Counted from the stretch's first letter, positions 6,452 through 14,156 are shown. The stretch: DNA of 14,867 bases from CAZMUD01 sp964569715 (GCA_964569715.1 CAZMUD010000025.1:1-14867); one strand, 5' to 3'. Numbers and translations are program-made. The notes: generated by a model not told the origin, from the sequence alone.

Positions 6452-7856
6452 AGTCGGCACCGCTCTTGAAAGCGTAGTAATCCAGAGCATTTCTCAGAGC
6501 ATGGGCTCCCCGCTCCATGGAAGGAAATACAGGGATACCTCTCTCCTGGAATTGATTGGTAAGCTCCCTTGCTCTTTGCATCTCATTAGGGCTAGCGAAA
6601 GGGATAATGGCCATCACTGGCTTCAGCGTTCTCTCTTTAATATCAGCCATTATACTGACCTGACCTTGAATCTGCTCAGGGGTGCCCCAGCTTGCATTAG
6701 CTAATAGCACCAGGTTATCTATATTGGCGTCTCGCTCAAGAATTTCCATGATGTGCCTCATCTCGCTGCGATTTTCATTACCGGTATCTATAGGGTTGCG
6801 GTAGCCACCACCTATCAAGCTATAGAATGTGGCTAACTCGTCATAAGATTCCTGGGTAAGCAGAGGCAGCCTAAGTCCAGCTTCAGCAAAAACATCAGCA
6901 ATAGCTACCGATTGCCCGCCTGAGCCTCCAGTCACAGCTACCCTATCACCCCGAACCGGCGAAAGATACAGCAGAGCCTTCAGAGTGTCAATAAGCTCCT
7001 CCATCCTGGCTACATTTATCGCTCCATACTGCCTCACCGCTGCCTCCCATACCGCCTGAGATATAGCCAGCGCCCCGGTGTGTGAGGCAATAGCCCGCCC
7101 CCCTTCCTCTGTCCGCCCGCCCTTCCATATCACCACCGGCTTCTGAGCAGATACCTCCCTCAACACCCTCAGGAACCTTCTCCCATCCTTTACCCCTTCC
7201 AGATACATGCCGATAACTTTAATCTCCGGGTCACCGCCAAAATACTCCAGGTAATCAGCAGAATCAAGCACTACGCCGTTGCCAAAGCTCACTGATTTAT
7301 TAATGTCCACTCCCTGAAGATGAATTTCCAGACTGAAAGCAATGGCATGGGTGCCGCTTTGCGAGATAAAGCCCACCGGCCCGGAAACGCCAGTATATTG
7401 GTCCCCCATCTGCTTTATCCCAACCTTGGGGTTGAAGATTCCCAAGCAATTGGGACCGATGAGGTGGAAGTTCGCCTGTTCCGCTCTTTCAGTGAGCAAG
7501 CGCTCAAGCCTTATCCCTTCCTCAGTACCCGTCTCGGCGAAGCCCGAGGTAAAGAAATGGGCAGCGGCTACTTCCTTACCGATGCAGTCCTCTAAAATCC
7601 TGGGAGCCACTGCTCGGGGCACGGCGACAATCACCAGGTCTACAGGCTCCGGAATGTCCAGAAGGCTGGTGTAGTTTTTCACCCCTAAGGCCTCGATAGC
7701 CTTAATTGTCTCAGGGTTGACTTGAACAGAATAGAGCTTTCCCTTGAAGGTGCTTTGACCGTGGAGCCACATAAAATCGCTTTCTTGCTTGTCCCCCACC
7801 ACGGCTACGCACTGAGGGTTAAAAGCCCTATCTAATTTAGTGAAATCTGCTTTCAA
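6447..7856 (-). CDS. Acyl-CoA synthetase (NDP-forming), alpha-subunit type
   Basis: This 469-residue protein has the alpha-subunit layout of ADP-forming acetate/acyl-CoA synthetases. It has an N-terminal CoA-binding Rossmann domain (about 10-135, with GPNCLG at 134-139), a ligase domain (about 150-295) with the SQSG loop at 165-168, and a third domain (about 300-465). The phosphohistidine motif ASHTGAL places the catalytic His at 259, and Glu220 in MYLEG matches the second conserved catalytic residue. The ATP-grasp beta part is neither fused nor adjacent, so it must be encoded elsewhere. The family interconverts acyl-CoA, ADP and phosphate with acid, CoA and ATP. The start is TTG at 7856, since an in-frame TGA lies 12 nt upstream. 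The GGAGG directly before it is very close (3 nt), and an alternative GAGGT lies farther back. It lies 173 nt downstream of purF. Confidence 0.88.
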   Translation of the reverse strand: MKADFTKLDRAFNPQCVAVVGDKQESDFMWLHGQSTFKGKLYSVQVNPETIKAIEALGVKNYTSLLDIPEPVDLVIVAVPRAVAPRILEDCIGKEVAAAHFFTSGFAETGTEEGIRLERLLTERAEQANFHLIGPNCLGIFNPKVGIKQMGDQYTGVSGPVGFISQSGTHAIAFSLEIHLQGVDINKSVSFGNGVVLDSADYLEYFGGDPEIKVIGMYLEGVKDGRRFLRVLREVSAQKPVVIWKGGRTEEGGRAIASHTGALAISQAVWEAAVRQYGAINVARMEELIDTLKALLYLSPVRGDRVAVTGGSGGQSVAIADVFAEAGLRLPLLTQESYDELATFYSLIGGGYRNPIDTGNENRSEMRHIMEILERDANIDNLVLLANASWGTPEQIQGQVSIMADIKERTLKPVMAIIPFASPNEMQRARELTNQFQERGIPVFPSMERGAHALRNALDYYAFKSGADS

Positions 7857-7958
7857 TGTCCTCCTACCTCACGTTTAGATTCACATAATAAAGAACAACG
7901 GGCAATCTGCCCCCTGTCTCCCCCACAAGAAAGCTGTTGGAATTATCAACTAAGTTCA

Positions 7959-7984
7959 CCTTGACCTGGCTAGCTGTGTCAAGG
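7959..7984. repeat. Inverted repeat between purF and the acyl-CoA synthetase gene
   Basis: CCTTGAC (7959-7965) and GTCAAGG (7978-7984) are perfect complements around a 12-nt spacer. On the minus strand the downstream side gives no T-run, so it is a poor intrinsic terminator. The same sequence contains a TTGACA-like hexamer on the minus strand without a good -10 box at the right distance. It may be an operator or chance. The rest of the 7857-8029 gap shows nothing clear. Confidence 0.3.
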
Positions 7985-8029
7985 ACACTGTAGCAGAGGA
8001 TGTAGGGGGGAAATGACAGGTGTTTTAGT

Positions 8030-9451
8030 TTACCGCTGCTTTATGCCAAACGCTGACTGCTGAGCAGTTGGCATAGTCTCCAGCGCCAGCTTATCCATCT
8101 GAATCTGAATCGGTATGGGATAGTCCCCGGTGAAACAAGCCATGCAGAAAATATCCTTCGGCAAAGCCACCGCCCTAATCAATCCATCAATACTCAGATA
8201 GCCCAGTGAATCAGCACCGATAAAGTCTCTAACCTCTGATATAGTTTTCTGAGCGGCGATTAACTCCCAGCGAGTAGCCATATCCACACCGAAGAAACAG
8301 GGATAGCGGATGGGTGGGGCACAGATACGCATATGCACCTCTTTAGCCCCTGCCCTTCTCAGCAGTCTTATTACTTGAGGAGTAGTGGTTCCACGGACAA
8401 TACTGTCATCGACCAACACTACTCGCTTACCATCTAGCATCTGGGGCAAGGGGTTAAATTTTAGCTTAACGCCGAGGTCCCTGATTCGCTGGTCAGGCTC
8501 AATAAAGGTGCGCCCTACATAGCGGTTCTTAATTAGTCCTTCAGCCAAAGGTATCCCCGACTTGACAGAATAACCAACGCCAGCCGCCGTAGCTGAATCA
8601 GGAACACCCATAACCAAATCGGCATCCACAGGGTATTCCTCAGCTAATCCAGCTCCCATAGCCTGTCGCGCTGGGTAAAGTAACCGCCCATTAATTGCAC
8701 TATCGGGGCGAGCAAAGTAGATATACTCAAAGATGCATGACGACCTTCTACCTACCTCCTCCCGGTAACTTTCAACACCACTGGCACTAATAGAAACAAT
8801 CTCACCCGGTTCAATCTCCCGGATAGAGTTAGCTCCGATATGGTCGAGGGCACAGCTTTCCGAGGCTACGACCCACCCCCCATCAATAGCCCCCAGGCAT
8901 AGAGGACGCACGCCAAGGGGGTCACGGACTCCAAACAAACGGTGGTTAGTCATAAGGGTTAGAGAATATGCCCCCTGAAGTCGGTGCATAGCATATCTTA
9001 TCTTGTCAACCAGGTCCTTCTCAGGAGAGGAAATAATCAGGTTAGCGATAACCTCGGTATCTGTGGAAGTGCGGAAGGCATAGCCCTGCTCAGAGAGTTC
9101 TTCATACAGGTGCTCAGCATTAACAATATTCCCGTTGTGGGCTATGGCAATAGCATTTGAGCCCTTACCCACTACGATAGGTTGGACATTATCTATCCGA
9201 CTGGAACCCCTGGTAGAGTAGCGGTTATGACCAACGGCAATTTCCCCGGTGAGGTGGCTTAGCGAGTCTTCATTAAACACCTGGGATACCAGCCCCATTT
9301 TGGCATAGACCTGGGGCCTCTTGCCTTCAGTGGTAGCAATACCACTGCTTTCCTGACCACGGTGCTGAAGGGCAAATAGAGCAAAAAAGGTAAGCCGAGC
9401 TACATCCTCGTTGGGAGCATAAACACCAACAACTGCGCAACTCTCGTGCAA
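8030..9451 (-). CDS. purF: Amidophosphoribosyltransferase (PurF)
   Basis: PurF catalyses the first committed step of purine synthesis: PRPP and glutamine give 5-phosphoribosylamine. The 473-residue protein begins MHESCAVVG, so the N-terminal nucleophile would be Cys5 after removal of a 4-residue propeptide. The class II glutaminase domain spans roughly residues 5-235. The phosphoribosyltransferase domain carries the PRPP loop VLVDDSIVRGTT (345-356). Cys239, Cys385, Cys436 and Cys439 match the four ligands of the [4Fe-4S] cluster in Bacillus subtilis-type PurF, suggesting oxygen-sensitive regulation and fitting an anaerobe. The start is TTG at 9451: the only in-frame codons between it and an upstream TAG offer no ATG or GTG, and AGAGAGG precedes it by about 9 nt. 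A strong promoter lies upstream. Confidence 0.97.
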   Translation of the reverse strand: MHESCAVVGVYAPNEDVARLTFFALFALQHRGQESSGIATTEGKRPQVYAKMGLVSQVFNEDSLSHLTGEIAVGHNRYSTRGSSRIDNVQPIVVGKGSNAIAIAHNGNIVNAEHLYEELSEQGYAFRTSTDTEVIANLIISSPEKDLVDKIRYAMHRLQGAYSLTLMTNHRLFGVRDPLGVRPLCLGAIDGGWVVASESCALDHIGANSIREIEPGEIVSISASGVESYREEVGRRSSCIFEYIYFARPDSAINGRLLYPARQAMGAGLAEEYPVDADLVMGVPDSATAAGVGYSVKSGIPLAEGLIKNRYVGRTFIEPDQRIRDLGVKLKFNPLPQMLDGKRVVLVDDSIVRGTTTPQVIRLLRRAGAKEVHMRICAPPIRYPCFFGVDMATRWELIAAQKTISEVRDFIGADSLGYLSIDGLIRAVALPKDIFCMACFTGDYPIPIQIQMDKLALETMPTAQQSAFGIKQR

Positions 9452-9497
9452 GCTTGCCTGCCTCTCTCTACTCTTTAACTAACCCCTACCTTAATAC

Positions 9498-9527
9498 ATT
9501 ATAATTCATTAGCAGCTTACAGGTCAA
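9498..9527 (-). promoter_or_regulatory. Sigma70-type promoter of purF
   Basis: On the minus strand, TTGACC (9527-9522, 5 of 6 consensus) is followed after 18 nt by a perfect TATAAT (9503-9498). Transcription would start near 9491, giving a leader of about 40 nt before the TTG start. That is too short for a purine riboswitch. Confidence 0.75.
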
Positions 9528-9548
9528 TCTGCTAAGACTTTAGAAAAG

Positions 9549-10319
9549 CTAATTTGAGCACTGAGATTTCAGCCAGTCCGTAACAATCGCCATTGCCCTA
9601 TCATCCTGTCGTAGCCTGTGCCCGGCTCCCTCAACTATGATTATTTGCTTAGGCTCCCCTGCCCTATCGTATAACTTATAGACGTGACTTACATCCACTG
9701 TCTCGTCACCGCTGCCGTGCACCAGTAATAAAGGCCTGGGGGCAATTCCAGCTACATATTTGACCGGGCTAACCAGCCGGAAACCACTACTCCACTCTTC
9801 AACAGAATGGGGGAAATCCTCATCCCTGATTACGCCAATACTGCGAAAACGGTCAATAATAGAGGAGGGAGCATCAACCCCAGCACGAAAAGTAAGCTCA
9901 GCCGGGCAAGCACAGGTTACAACAGATGACACCCTCTTGTCCTGTGATGCCACAAATACTGAAACGGCTGCCCCACCGCTAAAGCCAAGCAGTGACAGAT
10001 GAGACCTGTCTACCTCTGGCAAAGCGCATAAATAGTCAATGGTAGCTTTTAAGTCTCTGGTCCAGCCCAGAATGTCTAGATTTCCGCCACTAGCCCCGGT
10101 CCCTCTGAAGTTAAAAATGAATACTGCCAAGCCCTGATGGCAAATTCTTTCTGCCAGCAGCGGGTAGCCTCCATCACCCGGGTCAGGAGGAGTCCCAGCC
10201 GGGATACCGTGACAAATACAAACAGTAGGATATGGAGTCTGGTCGCCACTACCAGGCAGGTAAAGCTGCCCAGCAATATTCAAGCCCTCTACTTCCAAAG
10301 TGACAATTTTGTTAGCCAT
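9549..10319 (-). CDS. Alpha/beta hydrolase (serine hydrolase)
   Basis: This 256-residue alpha/beta-hydrolase-fold protein has a recognisable triad: nucleophile Ser114 in GFSGG, Asp205 in GSGDETV and His234 in GAGHRL. The oxyanion-side motif CHGIP is at residues 36-40 and FRGTGASGG at 71-79, as in the dienelactone hydrolase/peptidase-like groups. No signal peptide is evident, so it should act in the cytoplasm on a small ester, amide or peptide; the substrate cannot be told. The ATG lies only 3 nt after the tlyA stop, so it is the last gene of the dnaN-crotonase-tlyA unit. The 97-nt gap to purF holds the purF promoter. Confidence 0.88.
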   Translation of the reverse strand: MANKIVTLEVEGLNIAGQLYLPGSGDQTPYPTVCICHGIPAGTPPDPGDGGYPLLAERICHQGLAVFIFNFRGTGASGGNLDILGWTRDLKATIDYLCALPEVDRSHLSLLGFSGGAAVSVFVASQDKRVSSVVTCACPAELTFRAGVDAPSSIIDRFRSIGVIRDEDFPHSVEEWSSGFRLVSPVKYVAGIAPRPLLLVHGSGDETVDVSHVYKLYDRAGEPKQIIIVEGAGHRLRQDDRAMAIVTDWLKSQCSN

Positions 10320-10322
10320 TTA

Positions 10323-11048
10323 TTATGTCAGCTTAAGCAGTATAAAAAATTCCTTGTTTTCGGAAGCACCAACGATGGGTGATGCCACCAGTCCCCCCAG
10401 CCTGAAGCTATGCTTTATCATCCAGGCAATAAACCTTCCCAGAACCCTGGCATGCACTATGGGCTGCTTAATCACTCCCCCCTTACCTACCTCCGCCCTC
10501 CTGGCCTCGAACTGGGGTTTGATGAGCACCAGTAAATAACCGCTATCCTTCAATAGCTCAACCACCGACGGTATTACCTTTTCTACCGAGATAAAGGACA
10601 CATCTATAGTAGCTAAATCCACCTTCTCTGGCAGAGTGATAGGATAGCGGGCGTTCGCTCTTTCTATAACCACCACCCGTGAATCCTGCCTCAGGCGGTA
10701 GTCTAGTTGACCATAGCCGACATCAATAGCATACACCCGACTTGCTCCCCGCTTGAGCAGACAATCGGTAAAGCCACCGGTCGATGCCCCAACATCAGCC
10801 ACTACCCTGGATGAGACATCAAGCTGAAATCGGTCAAGGGCATAATCAAGTTTGATACCGCCACGACTAACAAAAGGAGGCGGCTCACTTATAGTAATTG
10901 CCGCCCCTTCAGCTGCCAGTGTTCCCGACTTAGTAAGGGTCTTCCCATCCACCATCACCTCTCCCGCCATGATTAGAGCCTGAGCCTTGGCCCAGCTCTC
11001 TACCAGTCCCCTCTCTACCAGCAAACTATCAATCCGCCGCTTGGTCAA
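10323..11048 (-). CDS. tlyA: TlyA-family rRNA 2'-O-methyltransferase
   Basis: This 241-residue protein has an N-terminal S4 RNA-binding domain (about 4-55) and an FtsJ/RrmJ-like methyltransferase domain. Visible motifs are SRGGIKL (61-67), the S-adenosylmethionine motif DVGASTGGFT (85-94), and the K-D-K-E catalytic set Lys66, Asp149 (TIDVSFIS), Lys177 (LIKPQFE) and Glu233 (ENKEFF). In mycobacteria, TlyA methylates 16S C1409 and 23S C1920 and makes ribosomes sensitive to capreomycin; the older label is hemolysin A. The start is TTG at 11048, immediately after an in-frame TAA and with AGAGG about 8 nt upstream. It is needed to keep the S4 domain intact, because the next Met is at residue 27. 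It lies 28 nt after the crotonase stop. Confidence 0.93.
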   Translation of the reverse strand: MTKRRIDSLLVERGLVESWAKAQALIMAGEVMVDGKTLTKSGTLAAEGAAITISEPPPFVSRGGIKLDYALDRFQLDVSSRVVADVGASTGGFTDCLLKRGASRVYAIDVGYGQLDYRLRQDSRVVVIERANARYPITLPEKVDLATIDVSFISVEKVIPSVVELLKDSGYLLVLIKPQFEARRAEVGKGGVIKQPIVHARVLGRFIAWMIKHSFRLGGLVASPIVGASENKEFFILLKLT

Positions 11049-11076
11049 TTACCAGGCCTCTAGTTTGTAGTCTTCA

Positions 11077-11889
11077 CTATTGCTGCTTGCCTCTGGTTCT
11101 GCTGCGCAACGCATCAAGTCTCGCTCTATCCTCTTCTGCAGCTGGCCGTCCCCGGCCAATGCGTCTCATGGCATTGAGCTGGCGGTGATAAGCAAAGACA
11201 GCACCCATACCCAGTATCTCGGCATGGGTATTGAGCGCTTCCTTAGCTATCATCATACCATCTGGTGGCACCTCGGCCATCTCCTGTGCCATCTTCCACA
11301 CCTCCTCCTCTAACCTGTCTGCTGGCACAGCCTTATTAACCAGGCCGATGCGTTCCGCCTCTTTACCACCAATGAGCCGCGAGGTCATAAGCAGTTCTTT
11401 AGCTTTTCGCAGCCCCAAGAACGACACCCATAGGGGCATGCTGGTAACACCCCCACCCCGGGCAGCAGGGTGGCCAAGGATGGCATCTTCAGCAGCGATA
11501 GCTACATCGCAGCACATCTGTAGATAGCACCCGGCAGCGAGACAATAGCCGTGTACCTGGGCAATGACAGGCTTAGTCAGGTTCATGATTCTGAGGTAGC
11601 GCTCACTGATGCCTCGCAATGTCCTGAGGGCATTGCCGGTAGTCCACTGGTCGTATCCCTCGGGAACACTGATGTAGGGGCTTTCAGTAAGGTCGTACCC
11701 AGCGCCGAAAGCCTTGCCAGCACCAGCCAGGATGACAACCCTCACCTCAGAGTCATTGTCTGCCTGCTCAAAGGCAGCATCCAGGTCCCTGAGCAGCGCA
11801 TGATTAAGGGCGTTCCTCTTGTCAGGTCGGTTCATGGTGATTTTGGCGATATGGTCCTTGACTTCATAGATAACCGTTTCTAAATTCAT
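11077..11889 (-). CDS. Enoyl-CoA hydratase/isomerase-family (crotonase) protein with non-canonical active site
   Basis: This 270-residue crotonase-fold protein has an N-terminal MNRPDKRNALN segment (19-29) and an oxyanion-hole loop GAGKAFGAGYDL (56-67). It also has a second loop VHGYCLAAGC (112-121) and a late helix ending IGLVNKAVP. The two glutamates that activate water in mitochondrial enoyl-CoA hydratase (Glu144 and Glu164, 20 residues apart) align with Tyr122 in AAGCYLQMCCD and Ala142 in LGHPA. Both are missing, so a plain 2-enoyl-CoA hydratase is unlikely. An isomerase, hydrolase, decarboxylase or C-C lyase of the superfamily fits better. The tail is rich in Arg, Ala and Glu. The ATG at 11889 follows GAAGGGG by 5 nt. 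It sits between dnaN (41 nt) and tlyA (28 nt) with no fatty-acid or CoA pathway gene next to it. Confidence 0.88.
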   Translation of the reverse strand: MNLETVIYEVKDHIAKITMNRPDKRNALNHALLRDLDAAFEQADNDSEVRVVILAGAGKAFGAGYDLTESPYISVPEGYDQWTTGNALRTLRGISERYLRIMNLTKPVIAQVHGYCLAAGCYLQMCCDVAIAAEDAILGHPAARGGGVTSMPLWVSFLGLRKAKELLMTSRLIGGKEAERIGLVNKAVPADRLEEEVWKMAQEMAEVPPDGMMIAKEALNTHAEILGMGAVFAYHRQLNAMRRIGRGRPAAEEDRARLDALRSRTRGKQQ

Positions 11890-11930
11890 GGTAGCCCCTT
11901 CTCATATTTACCTTGCACTAATAGAATTTA

Positions 11931-13064
11931 TCACCACTGCACAAACATCGGCATGACGACATGGATGTAGTTATCTACCCCTACCGGACGGAGCACGCCA
12001 GGGCTTGATGGGTTAGTTGTCTCCAAAGCTACCTGTGGCTCCCGAAGCGCACTAAGCACATCAATTAGATACCTGCCGTTAAAGGCAACCTTTGCCTCTT
12101 CACCCTCAATAACTGCATCAATCTCACCAACATCGTCGCCTATCTCCTCAGAGCGAGCTGAAAGTGTTAGCTTGCCCGGGGTTAGTTCGCTACCCGATGC
12201 TATCACCAAGCGGACAATACCACTACTATCACGGGCAAAGATAGAAGCCGTCTTGGTTGCCCTCAAAAATTCGGCAACATCAACTACTACTTTGGTATTA
12301 TAGCTCTGGGGAATAAGTTGACTATATTGAGGGAAGGTGCCTTGAACAAGCTGAGATACTAGCTCAGTATCTTTCAAGCGAAATAGAGCCTGGCTTTTGT
12401 TGGGATTTATTGTTATGTCAACTGTCCCCTCCCCATCAGCCATCAGCCGATTTAGCTCAGTCAGGGTTCGTGCTGGAATAATGACCTCGGTCTCCTGGCT
12501 AACTGAGGTAGCGAGAGGTAGCTTATATACGGCTAATCTAAAGCCATCAGCCGCTGCCAGCGTCAGCAAATCATTATCAAACTGGGCATCAATGCCAGTG
12601 AGCACCGGGCGGGATTCCTCCACGGCAGCAGCAAAAGCAACCTGGCTAACTCCCTGACTAAGAGCTTCTACTTCAACCTTGGTAGTAATACCCTCATCAA
12701 CCGCAGGTATAGGAGGGAAATCTTTGGCATCAACCCCGCTGATTCGCGCCTCGAATCGGGCACACTTTAGTTCCAGTGTCTTGGTCTTGGGAGAAAGGTT
12801 AACATCAATCTTATCATTGGGTAAGGAGCTAACAAACTCGGTGAGAAGTCGGGCTGGCACGGTAATTGCTCCCTCTTCTTCTACCTTGGCACCAATCCAG
12901 TAGCTGATAGCCATTTCCAGGTTGGTGGCAACAAGCTTAAGACGGGACTGGTCGGTAGCTAGGAGAACATTATTGGTTATAGGCAGGGTTGTTCTGGTAG
13001 CTACTGCCCTTCCCACCACACCAAGCCCCCGATTTAGATTCTCCTGAAGACACGATAACTTCAT
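11931..13064 (-). CDS. dnaN: DNA polymerase III beta subunit (sliding clamp)
   Basis: DnaN forms the dimeric ring that tethers DNA polymerase III and repair factors to DNA. The 377-residue length fits the usual three-domain clamp. Typical stretches are MKLSCLQENLNRGLGVVGRA at the start, LPITNNVLL, VPARLLTEFVSSLP in domain 1, the central HPVLTG-like region written here as SRPVLTGIDAQF, and the C-terminal VVMPM. The ATG at 13064 follows a GGGGGTG run by about 6 nt. In many bacteria dnaN follows dnaA near the replication origin; here it lies between rdgB and a crotonase gene with no dnaA, recF or gyrB in view. It has its own promoter in the 109-nt gap upstream and appears to lead the unit that continues to the hydrolase gene. 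Confidence 0.97.
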   Translation of the reverse strand: MKLSCLQENLNRGLGVVGRAVATRTTLPITNNVLLATDQSRLKLVATNLEMAISYWIGAKVEEEGAITVPARLLTEFVSSLPNDKIDVNLSPKTKTLELKCARFEARISGVDAKDFPPIPAVDEGITTKVEVEALSQGVSQVAFAAAVEESRPVLTGIDAQFDNDLLTLAAADGFRLAVYKLPLATSVSQETEVIIPARTLTELNRLMADGEGTVDITINPNKSQALFRLKDTELVSQLVQGTFPQYSQLIPQSYNTKVVVDVAEFLRATKTASIFARDSSGIVRLVIASGSELTPGKLTLSARSEEIGDDVGEIDAVIEGEEAKVAFNGRYLIDVLSALREPQVALETTNPSSPGVLRPVGVDNYIHVVMPMFVQW

Positions 13065-13094
13065 AACGCACCCCCAACGTTGCTAGTAGTAAGT

Positions 13095-13124
13095 AGTATA
13101 TAACAAATAATTAACTCTATTCAA
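13095..13124 (-). promoter_or_regulatory. Probable sigma70-type promoter of dnaN
   Basis: On the minus strand, TTGAAT (13124-13119, 4 of 6) and TATACT (13100-13095, 5 of 6) are separated by 18 nt. Transcription would start near 13088, about 24 nt before the dnaN ATG. The -35 box lies in the loop of a 10-bp inverted repeat. Confidence 0.55.
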
Positions 13125-13135
13125 GGTTAATTATT
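13106..13135. repeat. 10-bp inverted repeat upstream of dnaN
   Basis: AATAATTAAC (13106-13115) is perfectly complementary to GTTAATTATT (13126-13135) with a 10-nt spacer. It overlaps the -35 box and spacer of the predicted dnaN promoter, which makes it a candidate operator. It is AT-rich, so as an RNA hairpin it would be weak. It also lies downstream of rdgB and might contribute to termination there. Confidence 0.55.
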
Positions 13136-13173
13136 CTTTTTACTAATTCTCCATACCTCACCGGCTATCCACT

Positions 13174-13785
13174 TTAAGAGAACGCCGAAAAGGGCTGTCT
13201 CTTAAGCACTTGGTATACTTTTCTGGCTGCTTGCCCCCGATGGCTAAACTGGTTTTTTATTTCCAGGGGTAACTCAGCCATTGTCTTACCTAGCTCAGGG
13301 AGGTAAAAGACCGGGTCATAGCCAAAACCCCGCTTACCCCTCGGCTCAAAGGTTATAATCCCCCGACACTCGCCGGAGCAAAGCTCTACCTCTCCATCAG
13401 GTGTAGCCACCGCAATGACACACTTAAAACAGGCAGAACGCTCCTCCCAAGACACATTCCTTAGCCGTGACAATAAATAATTAACCCTATCCCTATCTGA
13501 AGCACCTTCACCAGCATAGCGAGCCGATAGCCGACCGGGTTCACCACCCAAGGCGTCAACCTCCAGCCCCGAATCATCAGCCAGAGCCACTAGCTGGCTC
13601 TCGGCAGCTAAGAGTGTTGCCTTTAACCTGGCATTCTCCTCCAGGCTTTCTCCCACCTCATCAACCACCGTAGTAATACCCTGCTCAGCTAGGGTAACCA
13701 GCTCAACTGGAATGTCTTTGAGGAGACTCCGGTACTCGCCGACCTTGGCTTGATTGTTTGTCGCCAGGAGAAGCTTATAGCCCAT
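13174..13785 (-). CDS. rdgB: XTP/dITP diphosphatase (RdgB/HAM1 family)
   Basis: This 203-residue house-cleaning enzyme hydrolyses deaminated purine nucleotides (dITP, XTP) to monophosphates, preventing their use in DNA and RNA. Family motifs are ATNNQAKVGEY (8-18), the catalytic ADDSGLEVDALGG (69-81, with Asp71 as expected base), GRLSARYAG (84-92), GFGYDP (153-158) and the base-recognition SHRG (181-184). The ATG at 13785 is the first possible start after an in-frame TGA three codons upstream. No ribosome binding site is visible in the 19 nt separating it from the GYD gene, so translation may be coupled to, or leaderless relative to, that gene. It lies directly upstream of dnaN, which puts nucleotide-pool sanitation beside replication. 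Confidence 0.95.
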   Translation of the reverse strand: MGYKLLLATNNQAKVGEYRSLLKDIPVELVTLAEQGITTVVDEVGESLEENARLKATLLAAESQLVALADDSGLEVDALGGEPGRLSARYAGEGASDRDRVNYLLSRLRNVSWEERSACFKCVIAVATPDGEVELCSGECRGIITFEPRGKRGFGYDPVFYLPELGKTMAELPLEIKNQFSHRGQAARKVYQVLKRQPFSAFS

Positions 13786-13804
13786 AGAATGTCAAATAAA
13801 TAAA

Positions 13805-14092
13805 TTATTTCCGAGGCCACTTAACAAACTCGTCGATAGACATGGCAGCCATAGTCATAGTCTGGAGGGTTCCTCTCGACCCCAGTTCTATAGCTACTTT
13901 AGTTATAGTGGTGTTGCCGGCAGCTTCTATGATGTTTACGAAGTCGTATGGACCAAGAACGGCATACTGGGCTACTATCCTAGCCCCCATTTCCTCGACT
14001 TCCTCGTTAACCTCCTTGATTCTCGCTGGATTGTTCTTTATGGTCTTCCTGCCCTCATCAGTTAAAGTGGTAAGCATAACATAGAGTGCCAT
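13805..14092 (-). CDS. GYD-domain small protein
   Basis: This 95-residue protein consists of one GYD domain, a ferredoxin-like alpha/beta fold of unknown function. The naming region is GPYDFVNIIEA at residues 47-57, preceded by an alpha helix and QYAVL strand and followed by AIELGSRGTLQTMTMAAM. GYD proteins commonly occur as small stand-alone oligomeric proteins near metabolic genes. The ATG at 14092 has an excellent AGGAGGTG ribosome binding site about 5 nt upstream and a near-consensus promoter behind it, so strong expression is expected. rdgB follows after 19 nt and is probably co-transcribed. No catalytic residues can be assigned. Confidence 0.85.
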   Translation of the reverse strand: MALYVMLTTLTDEGRKTIKNNPARIKEVNEEVEEMGARIVAQYAVLGPYDFVNIIEAAGNTTITKVAIELGSRGTLQTMTMAAMSIDEFVKWPRK

Positions 14093-14126
14093 TTGCCCAC
14101 CTCCTACTTAAATGTTATGGGGTGCA

Positions 14127-14156
14127 ATAATACCCCTTTCAACGCACTAATGTCAA
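14127..14156 (-). promoter_or_regulatory. Strong sigma70-type promoter of the GYD-rdgB unit
   Basis: On the minus strand, a perfect TTGACA (14156-14151) and TATTAT (14132-14127, 5 of 6) are separated by 18 nt. The start point would be near 14120, giving a leader of about 28 nt that carries AGGAGGTG. A short GGGGT/ACCCC inverted repeat (about 14119-14136) brackets the -10 box and may be an operator. Confidence 0.75.

Noticed and set aside
9452..9548. Purine riboswitch before purF
   Set aside because: The predicted leader after the promoter is only about 40 nt, too short for the aptamer, and no conserved junction sequences are present.
10137..10382. Plus-strand open frames over the hydrolase and tlyA genes
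   Set aside because: They lie antisense to genes with intact catalytic motifs, have no ribosome binding site and resemble no family; they are shadows of high-GC coding sequence.
11551..11883. 110-codon open frame antisense to the crotonase gene
   Set aside because: The opposite strand encodes a complete crotonase-fold protein; the antisense frame shows no domain or start signal.
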